A stretch of 64,000 nt of DNA, from positions 62,001 to 126,000 of the forward strand of contig MU859079.1 in assembly GCA_033297205.1 (NCBI GenBank). Direction: 5' to 3'. This document shows, piece after piece, positions 45,509 through 56,169 of this stretch. Below the pieces are notes generated by a model. That model was not told the DNA's origin. It did no database searches and was given only the letters and a program-made list of their open reading frames with translations. Each line of letters begins with the position of its first letter. Within the stretch, counting starts at the first letter, position 1. The position numbers and the translations under genes were made by a program. The DNA is from Pseudoneurospora amorphoporcata (taxonomy: Eukaryota; Ascomycota; Sordariomycetes; Sordariales; Sordariaceae).

Positions 45509-46237
45509 GGAGGGTCAGGAAAGGAGGGAAGGGAGTGCAGCTCGACCCTTTTTGCGACCGCCGATAATCCAACCAACAAGCCCAATTGGAAACCCATTAA
45601 AGTTCGCAAAAGAAAAAGAAAAACCGAAGAGCACTTCTACAATCTTTTCAATCAGCGTGGAGTGCGATAAAACTGGCAAAAAGCTCAGTCGCCCTGTTGA
45701 GCTTGCGGAACGAACCTCAATCCTCCAGTCAGCGACCTACGAAAACTGTACCACGGGATACCAGCGCACCCGGCAATATTTTATTCAACGGGACATGGGA
45801 CCACTGCGCTATACACAGGGTATGGGCCCGCGTTGTGGTAGAGGGTTCAGATAAGGAACCTTATAAGGTGCCCTACAGGTAGGTGCCTGGTGCAAAGGGC
45901 TTGGGGCTCGGGGAGGATGGGATGAGAGGGATGAAATGCAGATGGCTCGGAGGCCGAGACGAAGAGTGTTGGTTCCATCCTCCAGTTGGGTGATGTAAAG
46001 TGGAAGTAGAAAGGAGGAAAGAAACCCAGCCCCGCATCCCGACAGAACCCAACGTAAAACTTTGGTTAGCATCATACACGTGACAGACGGGGAGAGCCTA
46101 ACTTGGCTCCTGCCGTGAATCTGACAGACATATGTTGGGTCGTTGTTGCCTGGGCCTGAGTGACAACAGCATACCTAAACCTCCGAGTTCCTCTTTCCAA
46201 CCCATCAAATCGTCAAAAACGACACTTCCCACTGGTA

Positions 46238-48470
46238 ATGTCTGCTGAACGTGGAAACCACCATGAGCATGACTCCAAAGAAGTAAAAACACAAACTCTT
46301 TGTGCCTCTTGCTCCCGCGTCTTCTCCAAGTCCAGCCTCCTGAAGCACTTCGCCGACTTGAAACGTGGAAACGCGGACCATGAATTGCTCAGAGATCATG
46401 ACAACAATTCCCAGGTCCACAACGTCGGGATACTTTCAACAAACCCGATTCTCTCTGAGCCTTTGTTCCACAGCCAAAACCTCCAGCAGATCGTAGCATC
46501 CAGTCTCGCGCCTGATGCCTGTCATATCTGCTCCATGGTCTGCAAGGACCTCAGCCGACGTAACGACGAGAACCATATCAAGAGCGATGGCATAATCCAA
46601 GCACGGTTCCAACTCTGGAGCGCCGCGGTAGGCGAAGACCCCGTTCTCTGCCTGTGCTTTGAGAGGATCACCGACCTGCAAGTCCTTTCAGAAGCAGCTA
46701 GTCTCTCTGCCGCCGGACACCATGATCACGAAAGACTAAACCAACTCCTCGTCGTCCTTGAGGAATCCCTGAAAGCCACAGACCAAATCGGTGATGTCCT
46801 ATCGCTTGCCATCTTCAATGATGCCGACTTTCCCTACCCTCAAGGCAACCTTCCCCTTTCCACAAACTCCCTAGCCGCTCTGGACCTGGCACGAGCCTAG
46901 ATGACTGCCTCAAAAACAACCCAGAATGCATCAGCCAGGCCCCTTCACGCGTGATCCCCACGCGCCTTGTCGACGTAGGAGAAGTGGCACCAGGCCAACC
47001 TGCTCCTCCGCCTCGCTTATTCCTCCCGCCCACCCACTGCTCCCAGTTGCAATACCTAACGCTCAGCCATTCATGGGCCAAATCCAAGCAGTCTCTCAAC
47101 CTGCTTACCGAGAACCTCAAAGAGCTGCAGGTTGGGATCCCACTGACGGCTGTCTCCCAAGCCTTTCGTGACGCCATTGACATTACCCGGCGTCTTGGCC
47201 ACCGCTACATCTGGATTAACTCGCTGTGTCTCATCCAGAACAGCCGCGAGGATTGGGAACGCGAGGCCGTCACCATGGGCCACGTCTACGGGAACTCGGC
47301 TTGCAACATTGCTGTGTTGGGAATGGACGGAGTAGATGGGTGTTTTTCGCTAAGAAATCCGTTGGAGATCATTCCTTGTCGTATCCAGGCAGATAATCTG
47401 GGGACAGGACGGAGTGTCTACGTCCTCCCCCAGCTGCTCCGTACAGACTACTCCCTTTCCGCCTTCCGTCGGCCACCGCTGCTCCGACGAGGTTGGGTCC
47501 TCCAGGAACGTCTGTTAACCTCAAGAATCCTGTACTTTGGTCTGACCGGCTGTACTGGGAGTGTTGCCGCCATACTCTTTCTGAGTCCTGGCCGATCAAG
47601 AAAATAAACCCCACAGAGCCATCCTATCCCTTTTCCTCAAAAGGAAAATTCAGAGCTCTCTGCAACTCCTCCTCGATTGACAGCCAAGATGTGGCCGAAG
47701 CACCGAAACTCATCAGTGACCGAAACCTCCTCCTCTACCACTACTGGCAGGACACGCTCTGTCGGTACACCGAGGCGAACCTGACCTTCCCAACTGACCG
47801 CTTCGTGGCTCTTGCCGGTATCGTCAAGACTTTCCAGAGACATAGCGGCTTCACCTACGTCCACGGAACTTGGCGCGAGTTCTGGCCTTTGGATTTGCTC
47901 TGGGAGTATTTTCAAGTCAGGCGTCCCGGCGAGACCGGGTTCGTCGACCACCCAGAAACAGGCCTCAAGGTCCCCAGCTGGTCGTGGGCAGCTAAGGAAG
48001 GAATCAAGCGCTTTGCGCTGGTTTTACATCCTGATTATCAGGGGTCGGTGGTGATTGAGTACTTGGCGCCTGTTGTAGGGACCGGGACCGACGACAAAGG
48101 GGATATCACAACCATCAACTTTCTGGGTCCTGTACTGAGGGGCGTAGTAGTAAAGCGGTCTGGCGGTAGAAAAATTCAGGTGAGGTTGGACGACGGCCAT
48201 GAAGCCTTTATGCTCTGGGACGCGGAGCCGGAAGATGGTGACGAGGTACTCCTCGTGTTGCTTGCGCTGTGGAAGCGGAAGGACTTCCACGTAAATATTG
48301 GTCAGGATGTGAAATTCGAGGGGGGGTTGATGCTAATACCGGAACGAAATCGACAGCACGATGCAGATGAAGAGGAGCCTATGTACCGGCGCGTGGGTTC
48401 GTTCAGTTTGGAAGAAAGGTTTTGTTGTTTTGAAGGGGGTGAGCCACAGCGAGTTGTTTGCATTTGCTGA
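46238..48470 (+). pseudogene. HET-domain (heterokaryon incompatibility) gene, broken by two frameshifts
   Basis: The region reads as one HET-domain protein of ~740 residues but needs two frame changes. Part 1 (46238-~46895) is an N-terminal region with paired Cys/His ('CASCSRVF', 'CHICSMV'). At 46885-46905 the frame moves on in 'ALDLARA / LDDCLKNNPECI', where the family usually has ALARAWLDDCL; a 4-base loss would explain it. Part 2 carries the HET domain itself: 'LTLSHSWA', 'GIPLTAVSQAFRDAIDITRR', 'RYIWINSLCLIQNSREDWE', 'MGHVYGNSACNIAVLG', 'RGWVLQERLLTSRILYFG'. At 47537-47546 the frame shifts by one base to 'SDRLYWECC', continuing through 'VPSWSWAAKEG' to a stop at 48470. Two usual residues are altered: HCW is HSW and WIDSLC is WINSLC. 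Introns cannot explain the shifts because no suitable GT-AG pair exists. In the intact family, these proteins trigger cell death after fusion of unlike strains. Confidence 0.82.
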
Positions 48471-48504
48471 GCTAGGCTAAAGCCCCATCATCATAGCAAC
48501 CCAA

Positions 48505-49673
48505 TCACCCGTCTCTCCAAACTCTCGAAGAAGGTTCAGCTCTAGCGGCAGGAACCTGTCTTCCTTGTGGAAGCTTCTCGCGGAAAATGTTCCCGCCTTG
48601 CATATTTCCCTTCTCCCTTGTGCTGGGGTGTACTAGAAGACCGAACGGCTTTTCCAAGAACGAACGATTTTTCCAAGAACGAACGTATCTTCCACGTCCT
48701 AGATACGAAGTGTCCTCTATAGGAGTTGCCGTCCCCAGCAACGCCATCATCAGTTTCCCGAGGTCCTTGTCGGTCTCATTGGGCATCCAATCCAAGTTAA
48801 ACTTAAGCAGCGGGCTTTCCTCTTCATTTCCCAAGTAACACATCCCGTGGTGGAATCCGTAGAACTCGCTCGGGAGATGATAGCCATCCGACAAGGGATA
48901 GACAATCGCCTCGAAAGAGAGGCTGGCAGATTGGATGGCTCCAAAGGGGCCCAGACCTTTTTGTACCATATCTGCGTGTATCGGGGAGGTGCACTTGTCC
49001 TTATAATACAAGTAATCATTGTCAAACAGGAAAAGTCGCCGACACTGGAGGACACACGGCCACAACCAGCCCAGCTCCAAGAGGGAACGACGAAGGCTGC
49101 TTGGGACTCTATGGACTGGAGGTATTCCGATAACGAAGAGGCTGTAGGATACTCCTTTTTGCACATCAATGCGTAGGGACGATCTCGTCTCCATATTCCA
49201 GCGAGGTAATCCGACCGAATGGCTTTACTTGCCCGCTTGGCAAGCCCGGAGAGAGCGGGAAGAATATCGGTCGGGTATGAAATTTTGCGCTGGGAGTATG
49301 CGGGAATGACACTTCTGTTCCAGAAGTCTTGATCTCCATGGTCGTTCTGGGCATCGTCGCCATTGCCTCCAGTAGCCGCATTCAGCCCGAGCCCGATCAT
49401 CCCGTTGGGAGACCCCTTTAGACCAGCCCAGTCATACACTGCCTTGCTCTTACACTGGAAACCGACACCTGACCTCCCAAAGTGTATAAACCGTGGGCTC
49501 AGCGCCAACTCTTGAAACGTCCATGCCCTACGAATCCAATGGCTCTGGCTGATGTCCACTTCTGAGAACCGCTCAGGCAATGATACTTCGCCGATGAAAA
49601 AGCTGCCCTTTATGGCAATCTCACCGTGGACGCGAGGGTCAAAGGCAGATTTGAACGCCATAGGAACCGACAT
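48505..49673 (-). pseudogene. HET-domain gene remnant, truncated and frameshifted
   Basis: On the minus strand, from ATG at 49673 (or an open frame reaching 49724), the reading begins with MSVPMAFKSAFDPRV and matches only the part after the HET core: 'RRAWTFQELALSPRFIHFG' , '...FWNRSVIPAYSQRKISYPTD' and 'VPSWSWAGCGRV'. The HET core itself (YLALSYCWG to WIDSLCI) is absent. Near 49029-49043 the frame shifts by one base to 'LFDNDYLYYKDKC' and runs to a stop at 48505. A 19-bp imperfect tandem duplication (48642-48685, unit with CGAACG...TTTCCAAGAA) lies near the 3' end and, not being a multiple of three, may be another lesion. It is tail-to-tail with the other HET pseudogene, 34 bp away. A short functional protein cannot be fully excluded. 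Confidence 0.72.
48642..48685. repeat. 19-bp imperfect tandem duplication in HET remnant
   Basis: CGAACGGCTTTTCCAAGAA is followed by CGAACGATTTTTCCAAGAA and a further CGAACG; two bases differ between the copies. Confidence 0.85.
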
Positions 49674-50397
49674 CTCATCTTTCACAGATGTGAATCCTTC
49701 CAGATACGACCACGAAGTCAGCAAACAAACCGCGAAAAAGGCAAATCGAGACCGAGGAAAGAAAGGTGCAGAGAAAGAAGTAGAAGACTGCGACCAATGG
49801 AGGGTGGCAAGAGGCGTTCAATTTTTGTCAAGTGGAAGATGGTGAAGAGGAAAGAAAATGCTCAAGTTCTCAATTGGCCAGTTACGCAAAGTCAGACACC
49901 AAACTATAACTAAGCGTGTACCCCTTACGATACCGGTGGCTCCTTCTTTCTTTTTCTTCACAATGCAGGTGCGCGATTCTGAACGGGAACAGACGGTTAT
50001 TGATTAGTAAGATAGCCTAGCATGGCATGGCATGCACGTGATACCCTTGGTCGTCACTGTCCAGCCTTCCTTGAAACCTATCCTCTCGACTTCGAAAGGA
50101 ACTCAATCTCCAACGAAGAATGGCGGGATGAAATCGAATCTGTCTCCCATTTTCTCGACCTTTCTTTCTGGTCTAATCCAGAGATCTCTCCGCTTCTTAT
50201 ATAGGTAAAGTTCTTGCCTCGCCGATGCTCCAACCCAGCTTTTCATCTCCAAGTCTAAAGCCTTTATGATCTAATCAATAGTCCCCCCGTCATCACACAC
50301 TCTTAATCTTTCCAATTCCCCTCCCGCAACATAGTCACTCTTCTTCATCTTTCTCCTCCCCTTTTCCTTCCCCCTTTTACCTCGCCCCCTGATCACC
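49674..50397. other. Intergenic between HET remnant and fmn1
   Basis: This stretch would contain the lost N-terminal part of the HET remnant, but neither strand shows HET motifs. The last 150 bases are C/T-rich and are probably the 3' UTR of fmn1. Confidence 0.5.
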
Positions 50398-51081
50398 TCA
50401 CCTAACCAACCACCCCCCATCCAAACCCCCCTCCTCTCCTTGCACAACCCCCAACTCCCGAACCCTCCATCCCTTCCTCGCCAAACTGTGCCTCGCAACC
50501 TCACAATCAAACTCGATATCAGCAATCAACGCCTCCAACCCGCTATAATCCTTCTCATTCCGAATAAAGCCCGTAATCAAGAGCCTCATCTCCACCCCGT
50601 AAAAGTCCGCTCCGAACTTCTCAAGGACATGCACCTCGGCCGAGCGCACCGTGTTCTTGTAGAAGGGGTTATACCCTATGGACATGACCATGGGGTAGAT
50701 CTGCCACTGGCCTGTTTGTTGGTCTCTTTCCTTTTCCTCTTTTGCCGATAGCTCTGATTGTTGTCGTTGTTGTGGTACTGCTGCAGACACGGGCTCCATC
50801 ACCGGCTCAGAAGTGGGAGGTTTCTGGTACAAAACCGAGTTCGGGTGCGAGGCGGGCAGCTTGAGCGAGGCCCAGCCAAAGTAGATGCCCGAGTCGATGT
50901 TCTTGATCCACGTGGTTTCGTCGTCGACGGGCAGGTTGGCGGTGGGGATGCCGAGCTCTTTGGAGCCGCGGCCAAAGCCGGAGATGACCTTGCCTTCCAT
51001 GCGGAAAGGGAAGGGGGTCTCGGGCCCGGTGGGAGGGCCGATTAGGAGGGGGCGGTTGTCTGGGTTTGGGAGGGACGTCAT
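50398..51081 (-). CDS. fmn1: Riboflavin kinase
   Basis: Single exon, 227 aa. The enzyme phosphorylates riboflavin to FMN, the cofactor precursor also needed for flavin photoreceptors such as VVD. Seen: 'MEGKVISGFGRGSKELGIPT' (residues ~28-47) with the flavokinase G-x-x-x-G and PTAN motif completed by the next residues, a Gln/Glu-rich insert (~100-125), 'MVMSIGYNPFYKNTVRSAEV' with the catalytic Glu in SAEVH, and 'LLITGFIRNEKDYSGLEALI'. The open frame extends upstream to 51513, but the ATG at 51081 (MTSLPNPDNRPLLIG) is chosen because the longer part is not protein-like and the family starts here. A mitochondrial leader in the longer form cannot be ruled out. Confidence 0.93.
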   Translation of the reverse strand: MTSLPNPDNRPLLIGPPTGPETPFPFRMEGKVISGFGRGSKELGIPTANLPVDDETTWIKNIDSGIYFGWASLKLPASHPNSVLYQKPPTSEPVMEPVSAAVPQQRQQSELSAKEEKERDQQTGQWQIYPMVMSIGYNPFYKNTVRSAEVHVLEKFGADFYGVEMRLLITGFIRNEKDYSGLEALIADIEFDCEVARHSLARKGWRVRELGVVQGEEGGLDGGWLVR

Positions 51082-52045
51082 TTTTGGTGGTGTTGCTTTA
51101 GTGGTGATGGTTGATGAATGGTTACGGCGGAAGAGAGGTCGTGTAATGAGATACAGGGAATGAGTTGTGTGTCGGGTGAGCTGCCAGGTGGTGGTGAGAT
51201 GACTCAATATACCCCAAGATATCTGGCGGGTGGTCGGTGGATTTTCGGATCGTTGTTGTCCGAAACCTCCGTCCGACTGATGATGACAAAGTGCCGCTGG
51301 TGTGTGAATGCAGCGCAGTTCCCGAGTCACAAGCTCTCTCCTGATCAATGAAGGTGAAGAAGAGTTCAAGTGTCTCCAACAAGGCAGGTCAACAATGCAT
51401 GTGGGGATTAGAAACGGAATCCGCCAGACTGTCATCGTCGCCGGGCGCTGACACTTGGTGGGGTAGTGGGGCAGATGCCGTGCAACTCCGTAAGTATCCC
51501 GGGGTAGCGGCACCGTAGCGCCGTCGGTAGGCGTTAATTGATAAGCGAGGGCCCGCCTTGCTCGGGTGTGGTGATTGAAAGGTTGAGGTGATCAGCGTAC
51601 GTGTACAGGACGATGCTTTTGTAGGGATATCGATGCGGTTTGATTGACCGTCTTGTATGATTGTATAAACTATCGCTCGCAGCAAGTTGACCTAAGACCT
51701 TGCTAATCGTCTATCATGCATTTTGGAACCAGCCCGTCGTCTAAAGCGCTTAACATCTTGTCTAATCGGATTTTCGCGGACCGACCAACTCCTTCAACAT
51801 GAGACGAGGCACGAAGCCCTTGAGACCTTGAAATAGCAAAAAGAAGCAAGCTCACATTTCGCCTTCCTCTGATAAATGCCATCTTGGGCAGACTTGGAGG
51901 GGTAAAATCGATCATGCGAAACATAAATTGGGACAAGGCCGCCAACTAGTACCGGCGCAATGAATGTGATTAAGCTTCGGGAAAAATAATTGCACCCCAT
52001 GGAAAGCGTCCAGGACTCCTTCCCACGACCGCCTCCAAAACAACC
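51082..52045. other. Intergenic between fmn1 and abd1
   Basis: Both flanking genes are on the minus strand, so this holds the fmn1 promoter and abd1 3' UTR. No gene is visible. Confidence 0.5.
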
Positions 52046-53761
52046 TCAAACCTTGTAGAAGCAGAAAGCAACGTAGAAGCTCGCCGCCTCCATCTCCTCT
52101 GGGCTTACCAACAACTTTCCGCTCATCCTATCCCTAACTCCCATCCTCTCACTCAGGGAACCCAGTTCCCGGTCGTCCTTCTCCGTCTCCCACACGTCCT
52201 GGAAAGTCTTGTGGTACTGCAACTCCAAGTTGTAATCTTCCGCAAGCGCACGGAAGGCCTCCCAGGGAACCACGTATTCGGGAACCTCCTCGACGGCCTC
52301 ATGCAGGAAAAAGTTGTACTTCCAACCGAACGGAGGGCGGAAGATTCCGTCGGCGGGCGTAGGGCCGTCGAATCGCACGCGGTAGATGTCGTTACCCCAT
52401 TCTGCGATTGTTGGGTCGGAGGGCGGTTTCGGTTCAGATGTAGGTTCAAGTTCGCCTTCTTCCAGTTCCCCTTCTTCCTTTTCTTCCTCAGGTTTAGGCG
52501 CCTCTTCCGAGGCCTCGCCGTCCTCTGGGGTAGGCTTCCTCTCTGCCTGGTCCGACGAAGGCTTCTCGGCAGAGTCACCATTTTGTTCCTTGGGCGTGCT
52601 ACCGTCGGTTTCAACGCTGGGTTGGGCCTGGTCCTCCTTAGCCTTCTGCTGCTCGGCTAACCGCTTGTTGAACTCCTCAACTCTTGCACTAATGACGTCC
52701 GAGTTGGGGATACATCCTATGAACCGACCACCCTTCTTCAGCGCGCCGGCCACGTTTTTCAGCATCTGGCGCGCCTTAGCCTCCGTCTCAAAGGCATAGT
52801 GCATGCAAAACATCATGCTGACCACGTCGAAGCCCCGATGACTGGGGCCACCAATCTGGGACGACGCAAATCCGACCTGCCGGATAATGTCAATGTCCTC
52901 AATCGACTCGCCATAGCAGTCCTTGACGTGGAACCGAGCCTCAAAGAGCGGCGGCTGTCTCCTATTATAGCCACCCCGTCCGCCTCTGCCGCCGTGACCA
53001 CCACGAGCTGCCATACTGCGGTACCGATCACGCGCCTGGTCAATGGAGACATCTGCTGGGTCCAGCCCGACATAAAGCTCCACAGGCTGTGGCGCCTGCT
53101 GCCACTTGCCCAAATCACCACCCTTGCCGCATCCAATGTCTAGTACCAGCAGCTGATTGTTCGAACTGATCCCCCGCTCACGGGCGCCAGGGGAGTGGTC
53201 CTCGTCAGGGGAAAACTTCTGGATGATACAGCTCTTGACCCAGTTGTTGAAGGAGCGTAGACCTTTGATACGACTGTCTGTCTTGCGCCAGTCGCGGCCA
53301 CGCTCTGGTACAGCATTGTAATGGGCACGTACGACATCATTAACAGTGTTGCGGCGCTCAGCTTCAGCGGCCGCTTCAGCCTCCCGCTGAGCCTGGCGCT
53401 CGCGCTCCAGCTGGCGTTGACGAATCTGTTCACGCTCGGCGTCCGTGATGCGGGCGCGTTGGCCGGGCCGCTTCTGCTTCCTGGGCTCGCCGCTGGTAGT
53501 TGGGGTATGGGTTCTCTTCGCCGGCGCTAGTTTGCGGGCGTCAAATGGTTGCGGAAGGACATCGTTGTCGTCCTCATCATCGTCATGCCTTGCGGACTTA
53601 TATCGACGGTCGTTGCGGTCGTTGCGGTCATCGCGGTCGTAATTGCGGTCGTAGTCGCGGTCGTCTCTGCGGTTGTCTCTGCGATCATCGTCGTAGGGTG
53701 ATTCTGAGCGTTGCCTCTTGCGAGTGGACCTGTAGCTGCTGTAGCCATCGTAGCCGGACAT
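52046..53761 (-). CDS. abd1: mRNA cap guanine-N7 methyltransferase
   Basis: Single exon, 571 aa. The enzyme methylates N7 of the guanosine cap of pre-mRNA in the nucleus. A disordered N-terminus (1-~150) is rich in Arg/Asp repeats ('DRDYDRNYDRDDRNDRNDRR') and basic patches. The catalytic part shows 'VRAHYNAVPERGRDWRKTDS', the SAM motif 'LLVLDIGCGKGGDLGKW' (~220-240), 'YVGLDPADVSIDQARDRY', and 'FDVVSMMFCMHYAFETE'. A Gly-rich loop 'RGGHGGRGGRGGYNRR' and a ~110-residue Glu/Pro/Ser-rich insert between 'FIGCIPNSDVISARV' and 'NDIYRVRFDG' are unusual expansions of the fold, the latter at a site where other Abd1 proteins have only a short loop. The start at 53761 (MSGYDGYSSYRSTRKRQ) is preferred over 53998 on composition. 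Divergent from rpn7. Confidence 0.95.
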   Translation of the reverse strand: MSGYDGYSSYRSTRKRQRSESPYDDDRRDNRRDDRDYDRNYDRDDRNDRNDRRYKSARHDDDEDDNDVLPQPFDARKLAPAKRTHTPTTSGEPRKQKRPGQRARITDAEREQIRQRQLERERQAQREAEAAAEAERRNTVNDVVRAHYNAVPERGRDWRKTDSRIKGLRSFNNWVKSCIIQKFSPDEDHSPGARERGISSNNQLLVLDIGCGKGGDLGKWQQAPQPVELYVGLDPADVSIDQARDRYRSMAARGGHGGRGGRGGYNRRQPPLFEARFHVKDCYGESIEDIDIIRQVGFASSQIGGPSHRGFDVVSMMFCMHYAFETEAKARQMLKNVAGALKKGGRFIGCIPNSDVISARVEEFNKRLAEQQKAKEDQAQPSVETDGSTPKEQNGDSAEKPSSDQAERKPTPEDGEASEEAPKPEEEKEEGELEEGELEPTSEPKPPSDPTIAEWGNDIYRVRFDGPTPADGIFRPPFGWKYNFFLHEAVEEVPEYVVPWEAFRALAEDYNLELQYHKTFQDVWETEKDDRELGSLSERMGVRDRMSGKLLVSPEEMEAASFYVAFCFYKV

Positions 53762-54544
53762 TTTTGAAGATTGTTGTTCAACTTTGCAAGGAGACTTGAT
53801 CGGCAAGAAGAATACGGCAGGTGTCCAGGCTTCGTGTAACAGCAGGATAATTGCCCGCTGATGCGACGGTGAGGGCTGTGGGGCGTGATTTTGCGGATTG
53901 CTCTCGATTGATGCGAGCGCCGAAAGAGGACCGAGTGATGTTGGCTCCAAGTTCTGATAACGATTACTGGGACTCGAAAATGGGTTTGTCCAAGTCAAAA
54001 ACTGTTATTGTTGAGTTGTTGTCGAGCAGAGAAACTTAGCAATTGGAGAGGAAGTCGGAATGCAGCCGCAGGGGTTAGGTTGTTCAAGTTGTTTGACGGG
54101 AGCCGATAGAGTGCCTGCCCGGGCATTGTCCCAGCGGCCCCACTCACAGGCCTGGCCTCCAAGCTTGGGATCCACTTTCCAGTGCTGACGCGCGAGCTCT
54201 GGGGGCCTTGGTCACCTTCGGTCCCTCCAGTGAGGTCAGCCACTGTCAATGGAACCTTCCGAACCATTCATTCAAGGAGCAACCAACCCACAAACACCAA
54301 CACCACCTACCCTCACCTCGACCCGGCATCTTTGGCAGAATCACAGCGCCAGATCAAGTCTCAAGCCGCCAGGGCATCCAATTTCGAAGAGCTTTCAACA
54401 CCGCGAAACTTCCCTTGCCATCTCAGGCCGGCATCCACCTCCATAGCTGCTTGCCGAAGTCCAGCGGGGGACACTGACAACAGCACCGTCTTCCATCTAC
54501 ATCCTCCTCTCCCATCTCCATAAACAACCCATCACAACTCCAAA
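53762..54544. promoter_or_regulatory. Divergent promoter region between abd1 and rpn7
   Basis: About 0.8 kb holding both promoters and leaders. No gene or named motif is called. Confidence 0.5.
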
Positions 54545-56169
54545 ATGGGCTCCGATCCTCAGTACGCGAAATGGCCTCTGCTGCCCCTCGCCCAGCATGT
54601 CTTCACCCTCACAAACCCCTACGCCACCCGCCCTGCCCAACAAGCGGCCGTCAAGAACCTTCAAGATGCCATCGCCGAGCACAAGATGGCGCCCTTTTAC
54701 CGATACCTCGCGCACCCTACCGAGGGCGTCCTCAACTCTGTTGGGGAAGGCAGCTCCAACACGGCCGTTGCTGGAAAGTTGGGTAGGAAGAGCAGCATCG
54801 CCGCCGGCATGATCGCAACCCACAACCCCACTACAAGCTTAAGCCTACCGTGGGATGAGAACCTGTACCAGCAGCTGCAGGCCGACAACGAGAAGGAGCT
54901 CGAGGAGTTTCAAAAAGAGGAGGATGAGGCTGTTGAGAAGGCGGGAGACACAGAGATTCAGGCTGCCAAGGGGAAGAGAGCCGAGTTCTGGGCCCGAGTT
55001 GGTGATAAGGTTGGTCACTACAAGCTCTCATAGCTCTATCCCTACATTTTCGCCGACACATACTAAAACTCCCTCCCTTGTTCAGGAAAAAGCTATCGCC
55101 GCGCACCAAGATCTGCTCGAGAAGACGGGCATCCTCGGCACCAAGATCGATCTCGTCCTCGCCATAATTCGCCTCGGCCTCTTCTTCGGCGACAAGCAGC
55201 TAGTCCAGAAGACGGTCGAGCGCGCCAAGTCGCTCATCGAGTCCGGCGGCGACTGGGACCGTCGCAACCGCCTCAAGGCCTACGAGGGTCTACACCTGCT
55301 CACCGTGCGCAACTACAGCGGCGCGGCCCCCTTGCTCCTCGATAGCTTGTCCACCTTCACCTCGTACGAGCTCTGCACCTACAGCAGCCTGGTGGTCTAC
55401 GCCGTGCTGGCCGGTTCCGTCTCGCTCAAGCGCGTCGACTTCAAGTCCAAGGTTGTGGACGCCCCCGAGATCAAGGCGATCCTCGGCGACGGCGAGGACA
55501 AGCTGCTCGCGCTGACCGGCGCCATCTCTGCTGGCCCGGGCGCCGACGCCTCGATGCTGGACGCTGACAGCGCCCCCGCGGCGGCCCGCACAGCCGTGGT
55601 CAACCTGACCACGCTCGGCAGCAGCACGGAGCAGCCCGAGGCGGAGATGGCGGTTGACTTCGACCCGCTCGCGCAGCTGGTCAGCAGCCTGTACAACGGC
55701 CGGTACAAGCTCTTCTTCCAGGCGCTGGCCCTGGTGGAGGAGCAGTTCCTCACCCAGGATCGCTACCTGCACGAGCACAAGAACTGGTTCATCCGCGAGA
55801 TGCGCCTGCGCGCGTACCAGCAGCTGTTGCAGAGCTATCGTGTTGTGGGACTGGATAGCATGGCCAATGACTTTGGTGTTACGGTGGATTTCTTGGATCG
55901 GTTGGTTTCCCCCCTTTCGTCGCCCCCTATTGAGTTCTCTACATGCTAACTATTCGTTCCCCAAAAACAGTGACCTAGCGAAGTTCATTGCCGCCGGCCG
56001 CATCCCCTGCACCATCGATCGCGTTAACGGCAACGGCGTCATCGAGACCAACCGGCCCGACGACAAGAATAAGCAGTATCAGGACGTGGTCCGCCAGGGT
56101 GATCAGTTGATCACCAAGCTGCAGAAGTACGGACAGGCTGTTCGGTTGAGGGGTAGTGAAAGGGCGTAA
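54545..56169 (+). CDS. rpn7: RPN7/PSMD6, 26S proteasome lid subunit
   Basis: Predicted 492 aa from exons 54545-55009, 55086-55900 and 55971-56169; introns are 76 nt (GTTGGT...TTCAG) and 70 nt (GTTGGT...AACAG with GCTAAC branch site). RPN7 is a PCI-domain scaffold of the proteasome lid, in nucleus and cytoplasm. Visible order: N-terminal helices ('PYATRPAQQAAVKNLQDAIA'), a variable 'LSLPWDENLYQQLQADNEKE' segment, the RPN7 domain ('KTGILGTKIDLVLAIIRLGL', 'VERAKSLIESGGDWDRRNRL', 'YEGLHLLTVRNYSGAAPLLL'), and the PCI domain ('LFFQALALVEEQFLTQDRYL', 'VDFLDRDLAKFIAAGRIPCT', 'IDRVNGNGVIETNRPD'). An Ala/Pro-rich loop lies near residue 330. Both donors are the same unusual GTTGGT rather than GTAAGT, but the joins fit the family in frame. 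Confidence 0.95.

Noticed and set aside
46790..46874. Possible intron (GTGATG...CCCTAG) to repair the first HET frameshift
   Set aside because: It would delete a stretch that itself reads like HET-protein sequence (DVLSLAIFNDADFPYPQGN), and the donor is weak; a small deletion is the better explanation.
51082..51513. N-terminal extension of riboflavin kinase from 51513
   Set aside because: Not protein-like, rich in His/Thr/Ser without pattern; the ATG at 51081 starts the family-like sequence.
53762..53998. N-terminal extension of the cap methyltransferase from 53998
   Set aside because: The 79 added residues do not resemble the family; the ATG at 53761 starts a typical charged N-terminus.
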